NCBI RefSeq assembly: GCF_000223215.1
Contig: NC_017243.1
Location: 744,001-808,000, forward strand
Length of the DNA stretch: 64,000 nt
Source: Brachyspira intermedia PWS/A
GTDB taxonomy: Bacteria; Spirochaetota; Brachyspiria; Brachyspirales; Brachyspiraceae
Reading direction: 5' to 3'
Below the pieces are notes generated by a model. The model was not told the origin of the DNA. It did not search any database and saw only the letters and a program-made list of their open reading frames with translations. Position 1 is the first letter of the stretch; every line of letters begins with the position of its first letter. The position numbers were made by a program, and so were the translations under genes. Shown piece by piece: positions 26,818 to 35,377 of the stretch.

Positions 26818-27759
26818 TTATAATTGTACTTTTTTTATTAAACTAGTTGAAAGTTCAGGTATATAAATAACATTATTAACTAAATCTATATCAGCAACAC
26901 CACTTAAAGAACCTTCAATTTTTTCTAATTGTTCTTTAGTATTTAAATCAAATACATATATGCATGCATTATTATTAGCACCATTTTCACCCCAATCAGA
27001 GACATATAATTTACCGTTAGCTATAGCAATACCGTCTAAAGCACCGGCACCTAATCTTGAAGCTGTCCATTTAATTAAACCTGTGCCGTCTGTTTTTAAA
27101 GTATAAATATCTCCTCCGTTAGCATCGCCTCCGAATGTACTTCCAGCTATATATAAAACTCCGTTATCTAAGAAGATACCATTAGCTCCAACTACTCCTG
27201 TTACAGATGAAGTTATAGATAAAGCTGAATTGTTATCTACTTTAATAAAATGAACTGTTGAAGCTCCTGTATCAGTTAATGCTACAGTTGCAGGATCTAT
27301 TACTACAGTATCATTTAAGAATTTAGAACCTTCTATAGGAAGTTTTGTTATTATTTTATTTTCTTTAATATTAGCCAATACTAAATTTCCTGTCATAGAG
27401 CTGTCATTAACTTGATCAGGAATAATGATAATATCATCAGTTAAGAAAGAAAAACCTTTAGGGCTGTCTAATTGTCCTTCAAAAAGTTTCTGAGGATTAG
27501 AACCGTCTTCATTAGCTACAATTATAAATCCGTCTGCTGGGGCATTAGGATCTCCCAAGTTAGCTATATATAATTTTCCGTTTCTGAATTTAATACTTTC
27601 AGGTGCAGCTAGTCCTTCAACATTAATAGCTGCTGCTTCTTTTTTAGTTGGTTCTGCTTTTACTGTATTCTCAGTTGTTGTCGCTTTGTCTGCATTATTT
27701 GAACATGATACAGCAAATAAAAAAGCTGATAGAATTATAGCACTCAAAAATTTACTCAT
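26818..27759 (-). CDS. Beta-propeller lipoprotein (SMP-30/NHL-like)
   Basis: A 313-residue lipoprotein. The lipobox FAVSCS places the lipidated Cys near residue 19, followed by a Thr/Lys/Glu-rich linker. The rest is a six-bladed-propeller-like domain with repeating APESIKFRNGKLYIANLGD, SPKGFSFLTDDIIIIPD, GANGIFLDNGVLYIAG and DGIAIANGKLYVSDWG. SMP-30/NHL-like folds bind sugars, metals or proteins, so no reaction is assigned. SD AAGGAGA, divergent from an Rrf2 regulator across a 166-bp gap that contains a palindrome. Confidence 0.8.
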   Translation of the reverse strand: MSKFLSAIILSAFLFAVSCSNNADKATTTENTVKAEPTKKEAAAINVEGLAAPESIKFRNGKLYIANLGDPNAPADGFIIVANEDGSNPQKLFEGQLDSPKGFSFLTDDIIIIPDQVNDSSMTGNLVLANIKENKIITKLPIEGSKFLNDTVVIDPATVALTDTGASTVHFIKVDNNSALSITSSVTGVVGANGIFLDNGVLYIAGSTFGGDANGGDIYTLKTDGTGLIKWTASRLGAGALDGIAIANGKLYVSDWGENGANNNACIYVFDLNTKEQLEKIEGSLSGVADIDLVNNVIYIPELSTSLIKKVQL

Positions 27760-27842
27760 TTGTAAATTCTCCTTATTAGTAAAAATTTTTATTAAGACTT
27801 TATAATATTTTTATAATTATATCAATGAAAAAGTGTAAAAAG

Positions 27843-27865
27843 ATTGTTACCAAAATGATTACAAT
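27843..27865. promoter_or_regulatory. Imperfect palindrome between divergent genes; candidate operator
   Basis: A 23-bp imperfect inverted repeat with outer arms ATTGT and ACAAT, centred on CAAAATG. It lies in the gap between the propeller lipoprotein and the rrf2-type regulator, 24 bp upstream of the latter's -35. Control by that regulator is an inference. Confidence 0.4.
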
Positions 27866-27888
27866 TATTTTTTATTCTAATATATTTA

Positions 27889-27916
27889 TTGACTATTATT
27901 ATTTTTTGATTATATT
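27889..27916 (+). promoter_or_regulatory. Candidate promoter of the Rrf2-type regulator (leaderless)
   Basis: TTGACT (27889-27894), 16-bp spacer and TATATT (27911-27916), with the ATG at 27926 only ten bases later and no SD. The transcript may lack a leader. Confidence 0.5.
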
Positions 27917-27925
27917 TATAATACT

Positions 27926-28366
27926 ATGAAAATTAATACTAAATTATCAGTTGCTGCACATATAGTTTTGTGTATAGCATTTTTTGAAAATGAAGGCACT
28001 ACATCTCATTTGCTAGCAAAAAGTGTAAGAACTAATCCTTCTATAATAAGGAAGATTTTATTAAAACTTCAGGAGGCAGGAATAGTTGAAACCAATAAAA
28101 AAGGCAGCAGACTTATAAAAGATGAAAAAGATATAACTCTTCTTTCTATATATGAAGCTGTATTTACAGAGGAGGAGAGGGGGCTTTTCAATTTTCATGA
28201 GCCTAATCATATATGTCCTGTAGGCTGTGCTATGTTTGATGTTTTGGGTGAAGAGTTTAATAATGTAAGACTTGATTTTGAAAAGTCTATGTCTAAAATA
28301 ACTATTAAACAAATAGCCGATGAAGTGAGAAAAAGAAAAAAGCATTTAGATTTTATGAATAAATAA
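27926..28366 (+). CDS. Rrf2-family transcriptional regulator
   Basis: A 146-residue DNA-binding protein. The winged helix covers about residues 4-65 (LSVAAHIVLCIAFFE, TSHLLAKSVRTNPSIIRKIL, LQEAGIVET), followed by a helix and a CPVGC motif at about residue 92-96. Rrf2 proteins often sense Fe-S clusters, NO or thiols through Cys residues, but the usual three-Cys IscR/NsrR set is not complete here, so the signal is unknown. No SD precedes the ATG; see the promoter entry. It is divergent from the propeller lipoprotein, a candidate target. Confidence 0.88.
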   Translation: MKINTKLSVAAHIVLCIAFFENEGTTSHLLAKSVRTNPSIIRKILLKLQEAGIVETNKKGSRLIKDEKDITLLSIYEAVFTEEERGLFNFHEPNHICPVGCAMFDVLGEEFNNVRLDFEKSMSKITIKQIADEVRKRKKHLDFMNK

Positions 28367-28378
28367 TTTTAAAATAAA

Positions 28379-29047
28379 TTAATTTTTTATATTTATAATG
28401 CTTATTCTGTTGCCATCTAATTCTATAATATTTTCTTTTGATAATCTGTTTAATTCTCTTGATAATGCACTTCTGTCTGCAGATATAAACTCTGCTAATT
28501 TATCTCTATTGAATGGTATAATTATATTTTTAGATTTTTGAATATTTTCCATATATTTAATGTATATTATTATTTTGCTTCTTAAACTTTTTTGACTTAG
28601 AATATCATTTTTAAAAGCTAGGAATTTATTTTTATCAGATATCACTCTTAATAAATTATGAAGAAATATATTTTTAGTATTATTATCATTTGCATTAAAT
28701 ATATTTTGTATATTTATTTTAATTAATTCTGTATTTTCTAATGCTAAAGCTTGTATAGATGAAACTTTATTTGTAGAAAAAGCGAATGCTTCTGCAAATA
28801 TATCTCCCTGATTCAATATATTTACAATGTTTTTTCTAGTGTCATCATATTCCTTTGAAATTTCCACTTTTCCTTTCAATATAATATATATATTCTCTAC
28901 TATATCGCCTGTATCTATTATTATATTTGATTTTTTAAAAGATTTTTTTTGTATTTTTAAATCTTCTAAAATATTAATGATTTCATCTCTGCTTATATTA
29001 CTAAATACTTCTGATTTTATTAAAATATCTATATAGTCATTCATCAT
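28379..29047 (-). CDS. Crp/Fnr-family transcriptional regulator
   Basis: A 222-residue regulator. The N-terminal cyclic-nucleotide-binding-like beta roll spans about residues 15-120 (IIIDTGDIVENIYIILKGKV, NILNQGDIFAEAFAF), then a long dimer helix and a C-terminal winged helix (about 165-222) with FNRDKLAEFISADRSALSREL as recognition region. No N-terminal Cys cluster is present, so it is not an oxygen-sensing Fnr. The conserved cAMP-contact residues of Crp are not evident, so the effector is unknown. It ends 12 bp from the convergent Rrf2-type gene. Confidence 0.88.
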   Translation of the reverse strand: MMNDYIDILIKSEVFSNISRDEIINILEDLKIQKKSFKKSNIIIDTGDIVENIYIILKGKVEISKEYDDTRKNIVNILNQGDIFAEAFAFSTNKVSSIQALALENTELIKINIQNIFNANDNNTKNIFLHNLLRVISDKNKFLAFKNDILSQKSLRSKIIIYIKYMENIQKSKNIIIPFNRDKLAEFISADRSALSRELNRLSKENIIELDGNRISIINIKN

Positions 29048-29250
29048 ATGTTAATTTAAAATATTAATATTATTGTTAGCTAATACTAACATTTTTTAAC
29101 AAAAAATCAATATTTTTATTATTTAATTATGATTTTTTTATATAATTATGTTGATTTTTGCAACTTTAAGTAATAAATAAATGATTTTTAGTGCTTTTTT
29201 TGTATAATTCTAATTTTTTATTATAAAATTTAATTTATTTTAATATTTTA

Positions 29251-29279
29251 TTGACAACACAAATTTATTTGACTATACT
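29251..29279 (+). promoter_or_regulatory. Strong sigma70-type promoter of the sialic-acid operon
   Basis: TTGACA (29251-29256), 17-bp spacer and TATACT (29274-29279), 44 bp before the symporter start. Confidence 0.85.
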
Positions 29280-29282
29280 ATA

Positions 29283-29300
29283 ATTGTTCACGTGAACAAT
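29283..29300. promoter_or_regulatory. Perfect 18-bp palindrome at the transcription start; operator
   Basis: ATTGTTCACGTGAACAAT, a perfect inverted repeat, begins four bases after the -10 and covers the predicted +1. The position fits repression by blocking initiation. No obvious regulator gene is adjacent apart from the Crp/Fnr-type gene, and the site does not match the usual Fnr or Crp consensus; a LacI- or GntR-type regulator would fit better (inference). Confidence 0.75.
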
Positions 29301-29322
29301 ATTATTTATAGGAGAACTAAAT

Positions 29323-30855
29323 ATGGCTTGGCATTGGTTTGACTGGATAGTCATCGGACTATATTTCGTCGTAATGTTTTTAATTGGTATGTTCTTTGCT
29401 AGAAGAACAAAATCTACAGATGATTATTTCAAAGCTGGAGGAAGGGTTCCTGCTCTGGTAACAGCTATGAGTATTTACGCTACAGCTTTATCATCTATTT
29501 CATTTATAGCTATACCTGCTTCTGTTTATAATAACAGCTGGTTGCTTGGTATGGCTCCTTTAGGTATTATTTTAATGGTATTATGGGCTGCTTATACTTT
29601 TGTACCATTTTTTAGAAGAGTTAATGTTACTACTGCTTATGAATATTTAGGAAGAAGATTTGATAATTCTTTTAGACTTGTTGGTAGTTTGACATTCATA
29701 CTTTTTCACGTTGTAAGAATGGCAATAGTTATTTATCTTCCTACATTGGCAATACAGCAGGTACTTCCTGATCTTAACCCTGTTTTAATAACAGTTATAG
29801 TATCAATATTCTGTGTTGCTTATACATCTATGGGAGGTATAGAGGCAGTATTATGGTCTGATGCTATACAAACAGTTGTACTTCTTTTAGGTGCTTTCTT
29901 AGTAATCATAGTAGGTTTCTCATCTGCTCCTGAAGGAATAGGTCAAGGATTCAAGCTTTTAGCTGATGATGGAAAAATCATTAGCCCTGATTTCTTCTCA
30001 TTAGACTTAGCTAAATCAAGTATTTGGGTTATGATAGTTGGTGGATTTGTTAACTCTATTTACTCTTATGTTGGTAGCCAAGATATAGTTCAAAGATATG
30101 CTACAAACAAAGATGAAAACGAATCTAAAAAAAGTTTGTTTATGAACGTTCCTTTACTTTGTACTAGTGTAATAATATTCATAGGTATGGGTTCTGCTTT
30201 ATATATTTATTTCCATTTCAAAACTACATTACCAGAAAATGTTAATGGTAACGCTATACTTCCTTACTTCGTTGTAAACGCTTTACCAGTTGGTATATCA
30301 GGACTTGTAATTGCTGCTATATTCGCTGCTGCTCAATCTACAGTATCATCTAGTTTGAACTCTGTTTCTACTTGTATGACTGCTGACATATTAGAATACC
30401 TTAAACCTGGTATGGAAGATGCTTCAAAATTAAAATTTGCTAGATTATCAAGCTGGATAGTTGGTATATTCAGTACATTACTTGCTATTTACTTTATATT
30501 TAATGGTCAAGGTGATATGTTCCTATACTTCCAAGCTATAACAGGTCTTTTAGGTGGTCCTATAGCAGCTGTATTCTTGGTAGGTATATTCTTTGATAAA
30601 GTTGAAAGTAAAGCTGTATGGGTTGGATTTATACTTTCTGTCATAGTAGCATTCTATGTTAGCGATCCTGCTGGTATGCTTACTAAATTTATACCTGGCT
30701 ATGCTAAACCAAAAATCTTTGAGTTTATGATTTCATTCATAATCATAGGTGTTGGTGTAATTGGTTCATTATTAGCTTCTTTTGCTTTTGGAAAACCATC
30801 TGAAGAGAAAATAAAAGGTTTAACTTATTCTACTACTATTAAAAATAAAAAGTAA
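29323..30855 (+). CDS. Sodium:solute symporter (SSS family), probable sialic acid transporter
   Basis: A 510-residue inner-membrane symporter with about 13 helices. SSS signatures are seen in GMFFARRTKSTDDYFKAGGRVP (at about 22-43), AYTSMGGIEAVLWSDAIQT and the GLVIAAIFAAAQSTVSSSLNSVST segment (about 328-351), whose Ser/Thr cluster forms the second Na+ site. The gene 30 bp downstream encodes a NanM-like sialic acid epimerase, which makes N-acetylneuraminate the best-supported substrate; a related SSS protein does this in Salmonella and clostridia. GGAGA SD, promoter and operator immediately upstream. Confidence 0.85.
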   Translation: MAWHWFDWIVIGLYFVVMFLIGMFFARRTKSTDDYFKAGGRVPALVTAMSIYATALSSISFIAIPASVYNNSWLLGMAPLGIILMVLWAAYTFVPFFRRVNVTTAYEYLGRRFDNSFRLVGSLTFILFHVVRMAIVIYLPTLAIQQVLPDLNPVLITVIVSIFCVAYTSMGGIEAVLWSDAIQTVVLLLGAFLVIIVGFSSAPEGIGQGFKLLADDGKIISPDFFSLDLAKSSIWVMIVGGFVNSIYSYVGSQDIVQRYATNKDENESKKSLFMNVPLLCTSVIIFIGMGSALYIYFHFKTTLPENVNGNAILPYFVVNALPVGISGLVIAAIFAAAQSTVSSSLNSVSTCMTADILEYLKPGMEDASKLKFARLSSWIVGIFSTLLAIYFIFNGQGDMFLYFQAITGLLGGPIAAVFLVGIFFDKVESKAVWVGFILSVIVAFYVSDPAGMLTKFIPGYAKPKIFEFMISFIIIGVGVIGSLLASFAFGKPSEEKIKGLTYSTTIKNKK

Positions 30856-30885
30856 TAAAAGTAGAGTTATTATAAGGAAATAGAA

Positions 30886-32049
30886 ATGAAAAAAATTGGT
30901 TTAATATTTTTATTTATATTTACTATATTTGCTTTAAGCTGTTCAAGTAATACTGCAGCTTCTTCATCAAATACTAATGTATTGGATTCAAAAGTTGATA
31001 AAAAAATAGTTTGGGAAATGGGCGGACATTTGCCTGCTCAAACAGGAATGGAAAAAAACATTGGTACTGCTGGGGTTTTATATGGTTCTTTGGGTGGTAA
31101 ATATATAGTTGTCGGCGGCGGTGCTAATTTCCCTAATGAATCTGTACTTAATGGCGGAGCTAAAAAAACTTATTCTGATATTTATATGCTTGAAGATAAA
31201 AATGGAGTATTAGAAGTTGTTGAGCATATTAATTGGGAAAATGAGTTGGGATATGGTGCTTCTGTAACTGTTACAAATGGAATATACTATATCGGCGGTT
31301 CTTCTAATCCTGAAGCTGATGATGATATATTATTCATTACTTTAAAAGATAATAAATTGAATGTTGAAAAAATCGGAGATTTACCTTTCACATTACAAAA
31401 TGGTGTAGCTGTTTATAAAGATAATAAATTATATGTTATCACTGGTAAACAAGCAGGTAAAGGAAGCAATAAAGTTTATGAGTATGATTTAACTACTAAA
31501 GAAGCTAAAGAATTAGCTCCTGTACCTGGTGAGGCAAGCAGAACTCAGGCAGTTGCTCAGTTATTAAACGGTAATATATATGTATTTAGCGGCGGTGATG
31601 CTACTGCTTATACAGACGGATATAAATATGATTTTGAAAAAAATACTTGGGAAAAAATTGCTGATGTAGCTTTGAATAATGAAGGAATATCTTTACTTGG
31701 TGCTGTATCTGTTAAACTTAATGAAACAGAAATGCTTGTTATAGGCGGATTCAATAAGGCTGTTTATGATGATGCTGTTTATAATTTAGGAAATCTTAAA
31801 GATGCAGCATTAGCTGATTTCAGAGCTAAATATTTCGGTGCTGATCCTTATGAATTTAATTGGAACAGCAATATATTAATTTATAATTGTGAATCTAATA
31901 CTTGGAAGACAATAGGGGAAGTTCCTTTCGATGCTCCTTGCGGTGAAGGTTTAATATTGATAGGAAACAAAATATATTCTATCAATGGTGAAATTAAACC
32001 TGGTATTAGAACCGACAAAATGTATGTTGGTACAATTATGGCTAAATAA
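30886..32049 (+). CDS. nanM: N-acetylneuraminate epimerase-like Kelch lipoprotein (cyclically permuted mutarotase family)
   Basis: A 387-residue Kelch-propeller protein. It has a lipoprotein signal (FALSCSS, Cys near residue 19). The permuted-mutarotase/NanM pattern is clear: LPAQTGMEKNIGTAGVLYGS, YIVVGGGANFPN, YSDIYMLED, GYGASVTVTNGIYYIGGSSN and PLGEVPFDAPCGEGL-like ending (IGEVPFDAPCGEGLILIGN). NanM converts alpha- to beta-Neu5Ac, speeding uptake. It lies in the periplasm or on the membrane, working ahead of the symporter encoded upstream. Operon partner, with a terminator after it. Confidence 0.88.
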   Translation: MKKIGLIFLFIFTIFALSCSSNTAASSSNTNVLDSKVDKKIVWEMGGHLPAQTGMEKNIGTAGVLYGSLGGKYIVVGGGANFPNESVLNGGAKKTYSDIYMLEDKNGVLEVVEHINWENELGYGASVTVTNGIYYIGGSSNPEADDDILFITLKDNKLNVEKIGDLPFTLQNGVAVYKDNKLYVITGKQAGKGSNKVYEYDLTTKEAKELAPVPGEASRTQAVAQLLNGNIYVFSGGDATAYTDGYKYDFEKNTWEKIADVALNNEGISLLGAVSVKLNETEMLVIGGFNKAVYDDAVYNLGNLKDAALADFRAKYFGADPYEFNWNSNILIYNCESNTWKTIGEVPFDAPCGEGLILIGNKIYSINGEIKPGIRTDKMYVGTIMAK

Positions 32050-32080
32050 AGACACTATCTATTATTAAAAGTTTTCCATA

Positions 32081-32120
32081 AATAAGGGCTTACTTAATAA
32101 AAAGTAAGCTCTTATTTTTT
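32081..32120 (+). terminator. Rho-independent terminator after nanM-like gene
   Basis: AATAAGGGCTTACTT (32081-32095) pairs with AAGTAAGCTCTTATT (32102-32116, one G-U), followed by a T6 run. Confidence 0.9.
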
Positions 32121-32184
32121 ATTATTAATAGTAAATATATTTTAAATCCAAGCCTTTATGTTTTTTATTTATACCTAAACAACT

Positions 32185-32470
32185 ATATTTTGTCAAAAAT
32201 AAATTTATATTTTTGTTTTTATATCTGGGGCTTTGCCCCATACCCCAGTTCTTTTACGACCGAAGGAAGTACTGTAAGTATTGGTATAAAAGAACCAAAA
32301 ATGCATTTTTAGTCTAAATTTAGGTTATACCATACATTTAATACATATGTTTTTGATATAAAGTTCTAACAATTACGTTTTCGCAAAGCGTATCCGAGCT
32401 TGTCGAGGATATAGCTACTTTGACGAAGTCCGCAGAGCGTGTGCGGCAAAAAAGTTGATAATAATTATAT
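32185..32470. repeat. GC-rich modular intergenic repeat, copy 3
   Basis: Inverted relative to copy 1 in part: AT-rich edge (32175-32222), CTGGGGCTTTGCCCC (32226-32240) with CCCCAGTTCTTTTA, an inner GGTATAAAAGAACC, the 34-nt module on the minus strand (32379-32412), and CTACTTTGACGAAGTCCGC ending in a GCAAAAAAGTTGATAAT edge (about 32414-32463). It fills the gap between the sialic-acid operon and the selenium cluster together with the nested palindrome. Confidence 0.72.
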
Positions 32471-32589
32471 AATGTGTAGTACTCGGCAAAATGAAATCAT
32501 TTCAGTATATATACATATAAATGTTTTCATTATTTCTTTGTTTAATTTATAAAAGCATTACCATCCAAATTTTATTATATTTTTTATCT

Positions 32590-32800
32590 TATTCAACGCA
32601 CGGTAAATGGATTTTTATATTTAATGAAATTGAAAATTATTGTTTTGTTTATATATATAAAATTGCTTAACGTGCGGTGATGAATGCTATAATTTCTTTT
32701 AAATTTTGGGTGGGCAGCAAAAATAACAGATTAAAATTTAAAAGAAATATAATTTAAAAATTACATAAGCAGTAGAAAACCTAAGGGGCGGGATTACAGG
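32590..32800. repeat. Nested palindromic repeat, locus 3 (core plus right half)
   Basis: CGCACGG (32597-32603), CGTGCGG (32671-32677), GGGTGGGC (32708-32715) and GGGGCGGG (32785-32792), with spacers of 67, 30 and 69 bp as in the complete copy. The left outer boxes are absent or decayed (CCATCC near 32561). Confidence 0.75.
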
Positions 32801-32831
32801 AATAACCCAATAATTTAATTATGATTTAAAA

Positions 32832-33050
32832 TTATTCCATATCTTTAATAGTTACTACCAAACCGGCAGCTTCAAGTAATGATATAATATATAATTTATC
32901 TTTATCTTCTATATCTATAGCCATATTGCATACTCCAAATACAGGTTCAGGGGCAGGGCGAACAACAACTTCTATTCCTGCATCTAATAAAATTTTTTCA
33001 GCCTTAATCAAATCTCTTGGAGTCTGTAAATAACAAAAACTTTTTACCAT
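32832..33050 (-). CDS. DUF3343 protein (putative Se/S carrier-like)
   Basis: A 72-residue cytoplasmic protein with the DUF3343 pattern: KSFCYLQTPRDLIKAEKILLDAGIEVVVRPAPEPVFGVCNMAIDIE at positions 3-48, with Cys at residues 6 and 42 and the conserved RPxP segment. These small proteins are often encoded beside selenium- or sulfur-handling genes, and the name putative Se/S carrier rests on that context. It begins 2 bp after the desulfurase-like gene, whose end supplies AGGAAAG as SD, so the two are translationally linked. Confidence 0.8.
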   Translation of the reverse strand: MVKSFCYLQTPRDLIKAEKILLDAGIEVVVRPAPEPVFGVCNMAIDIEDKDKLYIISLLEAAGLVVTIKDME

Positions 33051-33052
33051 AA

Positions 33053-34168
33053 TTACTTTCCTAATACATTTATTAAATATTCTAAATCTTCTTTCGTTGT
33101 ATAAGGTGAAAAAGAAAATCGTAAAGCACCGTTATCATTTTTATAAAAGTTATGGGCTAAAAATGAACAATGAAAACCATATCGGCATTCTATATTATAA
33201 TCTTCATATAACATATGAGCAAAATTAGCCATATTTATATTGTTATTAATATCCGCTATAGAAAATAAAAATCCTTGCGTATCTTTATTTTTAGACCATA
33301 TAACTTTATATTTATTCATATTCTCTATTTTTTTTATTGTGTTTATAATATCATCTATATTTATATTCCAATTAGGTCTGTTTTTTAAAGCTGCTAAAAG
33401 TCCTATTATTCCAACAGTATTCGGAGTACCTGATTCGTATATTTCCGGTATACTGTAAGGTGTTTCATAACCATCACCAAAACCGCCTCCGAAATATGCC
33501 GGATTTAACTTTTCAGGATTTTTAACATAGAATCCGCCTGTTCCTGTAGGACCAAGAAGTCCTTTATGTCCTGTAAATGCTATAAAATCTATATTCCATT
33601 CATCAGCTTTTATATCATGTATGCCTACAGATTGAGTGGCATCTACAAGCAGAGGTATATCTCCTATAGTTTCTTTGATTTCTTTTATAGGCTGTATCAC
33701 TCCGCTTATATTGCTTTCCATATTAATAATAACTAATGATATCTTTTCTTTTTTTATTATTTCATAAAGAGCATTTATATCTATTATGCCTCCATCTAAA
33801 GAGGGTATTATTTTATACTCTACATTTTTATTTATACTTAATTTATGTATAGGTCTTACTACGGCATTATGCTCCAAAGAAGATATTAATACTTTACAGT
33901 TATTCAAATCAAGTCCTATAAGTATATCATTTATTGATCTTGTAGCACCTGGAGTAAATACTATATTTGAGGTATTTTTTACCCCCAAAAAAAATTCAGC
34001 TAGCAATTCTCGGCATTCTTCTATTTTTTGAGTAGTTTCTTTTCCTCTTTTAGTATTAACCCTTCCATAAGTGCCGCCTACATTAATTAAGAAATTATGC
34101 ATTTCTTCTGCAACTTCTTTAGGCTTTGGAAAACTTGTTGTAGAGTTATCAAAATAATAATTTTTCAT
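33053..34168 (-). CDS. Aminotransferase class V, cysteine desulfurase-like (selenium cluster)
   Basis: A 371-residue PLP enzyme. The start YYFDNSTTSFPKPKEVAEEM, ATRSINDILIG, SSLEHNAVVRP, VDATQSVGIHDI and the PLP-Lys motif FTGHKGLLGPTGTGG are typical. Cys near the C-terminal YGFHCSFLAHN is a candidate persulfide or perselenide carrier. It resembles the subfamily that occurs with YedF and DUF3343, suggesting delivery of S or Se from Cys/selenocysteine; this is inference from context. It lies 17 bp after the yedF-like gene; its SD is weak. Confidence 0.85.
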   Translation of the reverse strand: MKNYYFDNSTTSFPKPKEVAEEMHNFLINVGGTYGRVNTKRGKETTQKIEECRELLAEFFLGVKNTSNIVFTPGATRSINDILIGLDLNNCKVLISSLEHNAVVRPIHKLSINKNVEYKIIPSLDGGIIDINALYEIIKKEKISLVIINMESNISGVIQPIKEIKETIGDIPLLVDATQSVGIHDIKADEWNIDFIAFTGHKGLLGPTGTGGFYVKNPEKLNPAYFGGGFGDGYETPYSIPEIYESGTPNTVGIIGLLAALKNRPNWNINIDDIINTIKKIENMNKYKVIWSKNKDTQGFLFSIADINNNINMANFAHMLYEDYNIECRYGFHCSFLAHNFYKNDNGALRFSFSPYTTKEDLEYLINVLGK

Positions 34169-34185
34169 GATTATAAATAAATTAG

Positions 34186-34758
34186 TTATGCTCTTATAAC
34201 AGCAGAAGCATTGCCCATAGCCTCTATAATACCAAGCATATTAGTTTGTTCTTCTACTTTTATATCATTCAATTCATAGAATTTAACACAAGTACCGCAG
34301 AAAAATATTTTTATTCCAGCATCTCTTAATTCTTGTAATAAAGTTTTGTAAGGCTCTTCAACACCCAAATAAACCCCTCCATTATAGCAATATAATGCTT
34401 CAGGTTTTGGATTAGCATCTTTTAATGCTCCTAAAAATGCTTTTAATAATAATTCGCCTAATTCATCATTTCCCTGTCCCATAACTTTTTTATCTACAAC
34501 AGCTATAACAGGACCGGAAGATTTTTCTTTACTAGTATCATTAGAAGATAAATCTTTATTTTTAGTAATTTTAAAATTCATACCTTCATTTTTATATGTT
34601 ATACCATTATTATTTAAAAAGTCTGTAATATTGTGAAATGCCACATCATCATCGATTAATACTTCTATTTCTTCATTTAATGCGGCATTTGTTATTGCAG
34701 TTTTTGTTAAAATTAATGGTTTTGGGCAAGGTATGCCTCTAGCATCTACTGTTTTCAT
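34186..34758 (-). CDS. yedF: Selenium metabolism protein YedF-like
   Basis: A 190-residue two-domain protein. The N-terminal TusA/SirA-like domain carries DARGIPCPKPLI with the carrier-type Cys; the C-terminal domain (about 80-190) is DsrE-like, with FFCGTCVKFYELND. This is the architecture called selenium metabolism protein YedF (TIGR03527), found in genomes with SelD. Role: sulfur or selenium relay inside the cytoplasm. First gene of a three-gene unit with the desulfurase-like and DUF3343 genes; selD lies about 30 kb away. GGAAG SD. Confidence 0.87.
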   Translation of the reverse strand: MKTVDARGIPCPKPLILTKTAITNAALNEEIEVLIDDDVAFHNITDFLNNNGITYKNEGMNFKITKNKDLSSNDTSKEKSSGPVIAVVDKKVMGQGNDELGELLLKAFLGALKDANPKPEALYCYNGGVYLGVEEPYKTLLQELRDAGIKIFFCGTCVKFYELNDIKVEEQTNMLGIIEAMGNASAVIRA

Positions 34759-34882
34759 ATATTTACTTCCTTAAATAAAATTTGTAATGATTACTATATG
34801 ATATATTAAAAAAAATTTATTGTCAATTAATGTATTTTGTGTATTTGAATAAGATTTAATAAAATATGATAAATATTTTTTA

Positions 34883-35377
34883 TTATGCAATGAAATTATA
34901 TATAAAATACACCATGTAATTATCTTTTCCAAATGCTGAAAATACATTATGGAATATGGCAAATACATAATTTAATACAATTGATTGTGAGAATAATTGA
35001 GTATTTTCAGGTGATAAAGTGATGATTATACCAACTATAAAATAAATAACAGCACTAGATATAAATAATAATGCAGCTGCCCCAATTATTCTATCTACCC
35101 AAGAGAGATATATTATTTTTAAAATATCTTTTATACTTTTTTCTACTTTTGAAAGTATTATCCTTGTGATAGAGTAGGTAGCTATCAATGATATTATTTT
35201 TAATATAATAGAATGATCAAAATATTTAGACATATGATTATATATTAATGGCGCTATTATAAATGTTATAATTATTGCTATAACAGGAATAATTATTGAT
35301 ATTAGTCCCCTATATAATCCGTATATTAAAGCAAAAATTAATATTGCAATTAATAGTATATCAATATTACTAAACAT
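34883..35377 (-). CDS. CvpA-family membrane protein
   Basis: A 164-residue protein with four hydrophobic helices. The first segment DILLIAILIFALIYGLYRGL and the late WVDRIIGAAALLFISSAVIY fit the CvpA/colicin-V-production family, whose role is unsettled but touches envelope homeostasis. Its start overlaps the end of the 7TM receptor-like gene by 8 bp, so it is probably the last gene of a three-gene operon. The extra C-terminal residues after helix four are unremarkable. Confidence 0.8.
   Translation of the reverse strand: MFSNIDILLIAILIFALIYGLYRGLISIIIPVIAIIITFIIAPLIYNHMSKYFDHSIILKIISLIATYSITRIILSKVEKSIKDILKIIYLSWVDRIIGAAALLFISSAVIYFIVGIIITLSPENTQLFSQSIVLNYVFAIFHNVFSAFGKDNYMVYFIYNFIA

Noticed and set aside
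29283-29300. Fnr or Crp site
   Set aside because: The palindrome does not fit TTGATnnnnATCAA or TGTGAnnnnnnTCACA.
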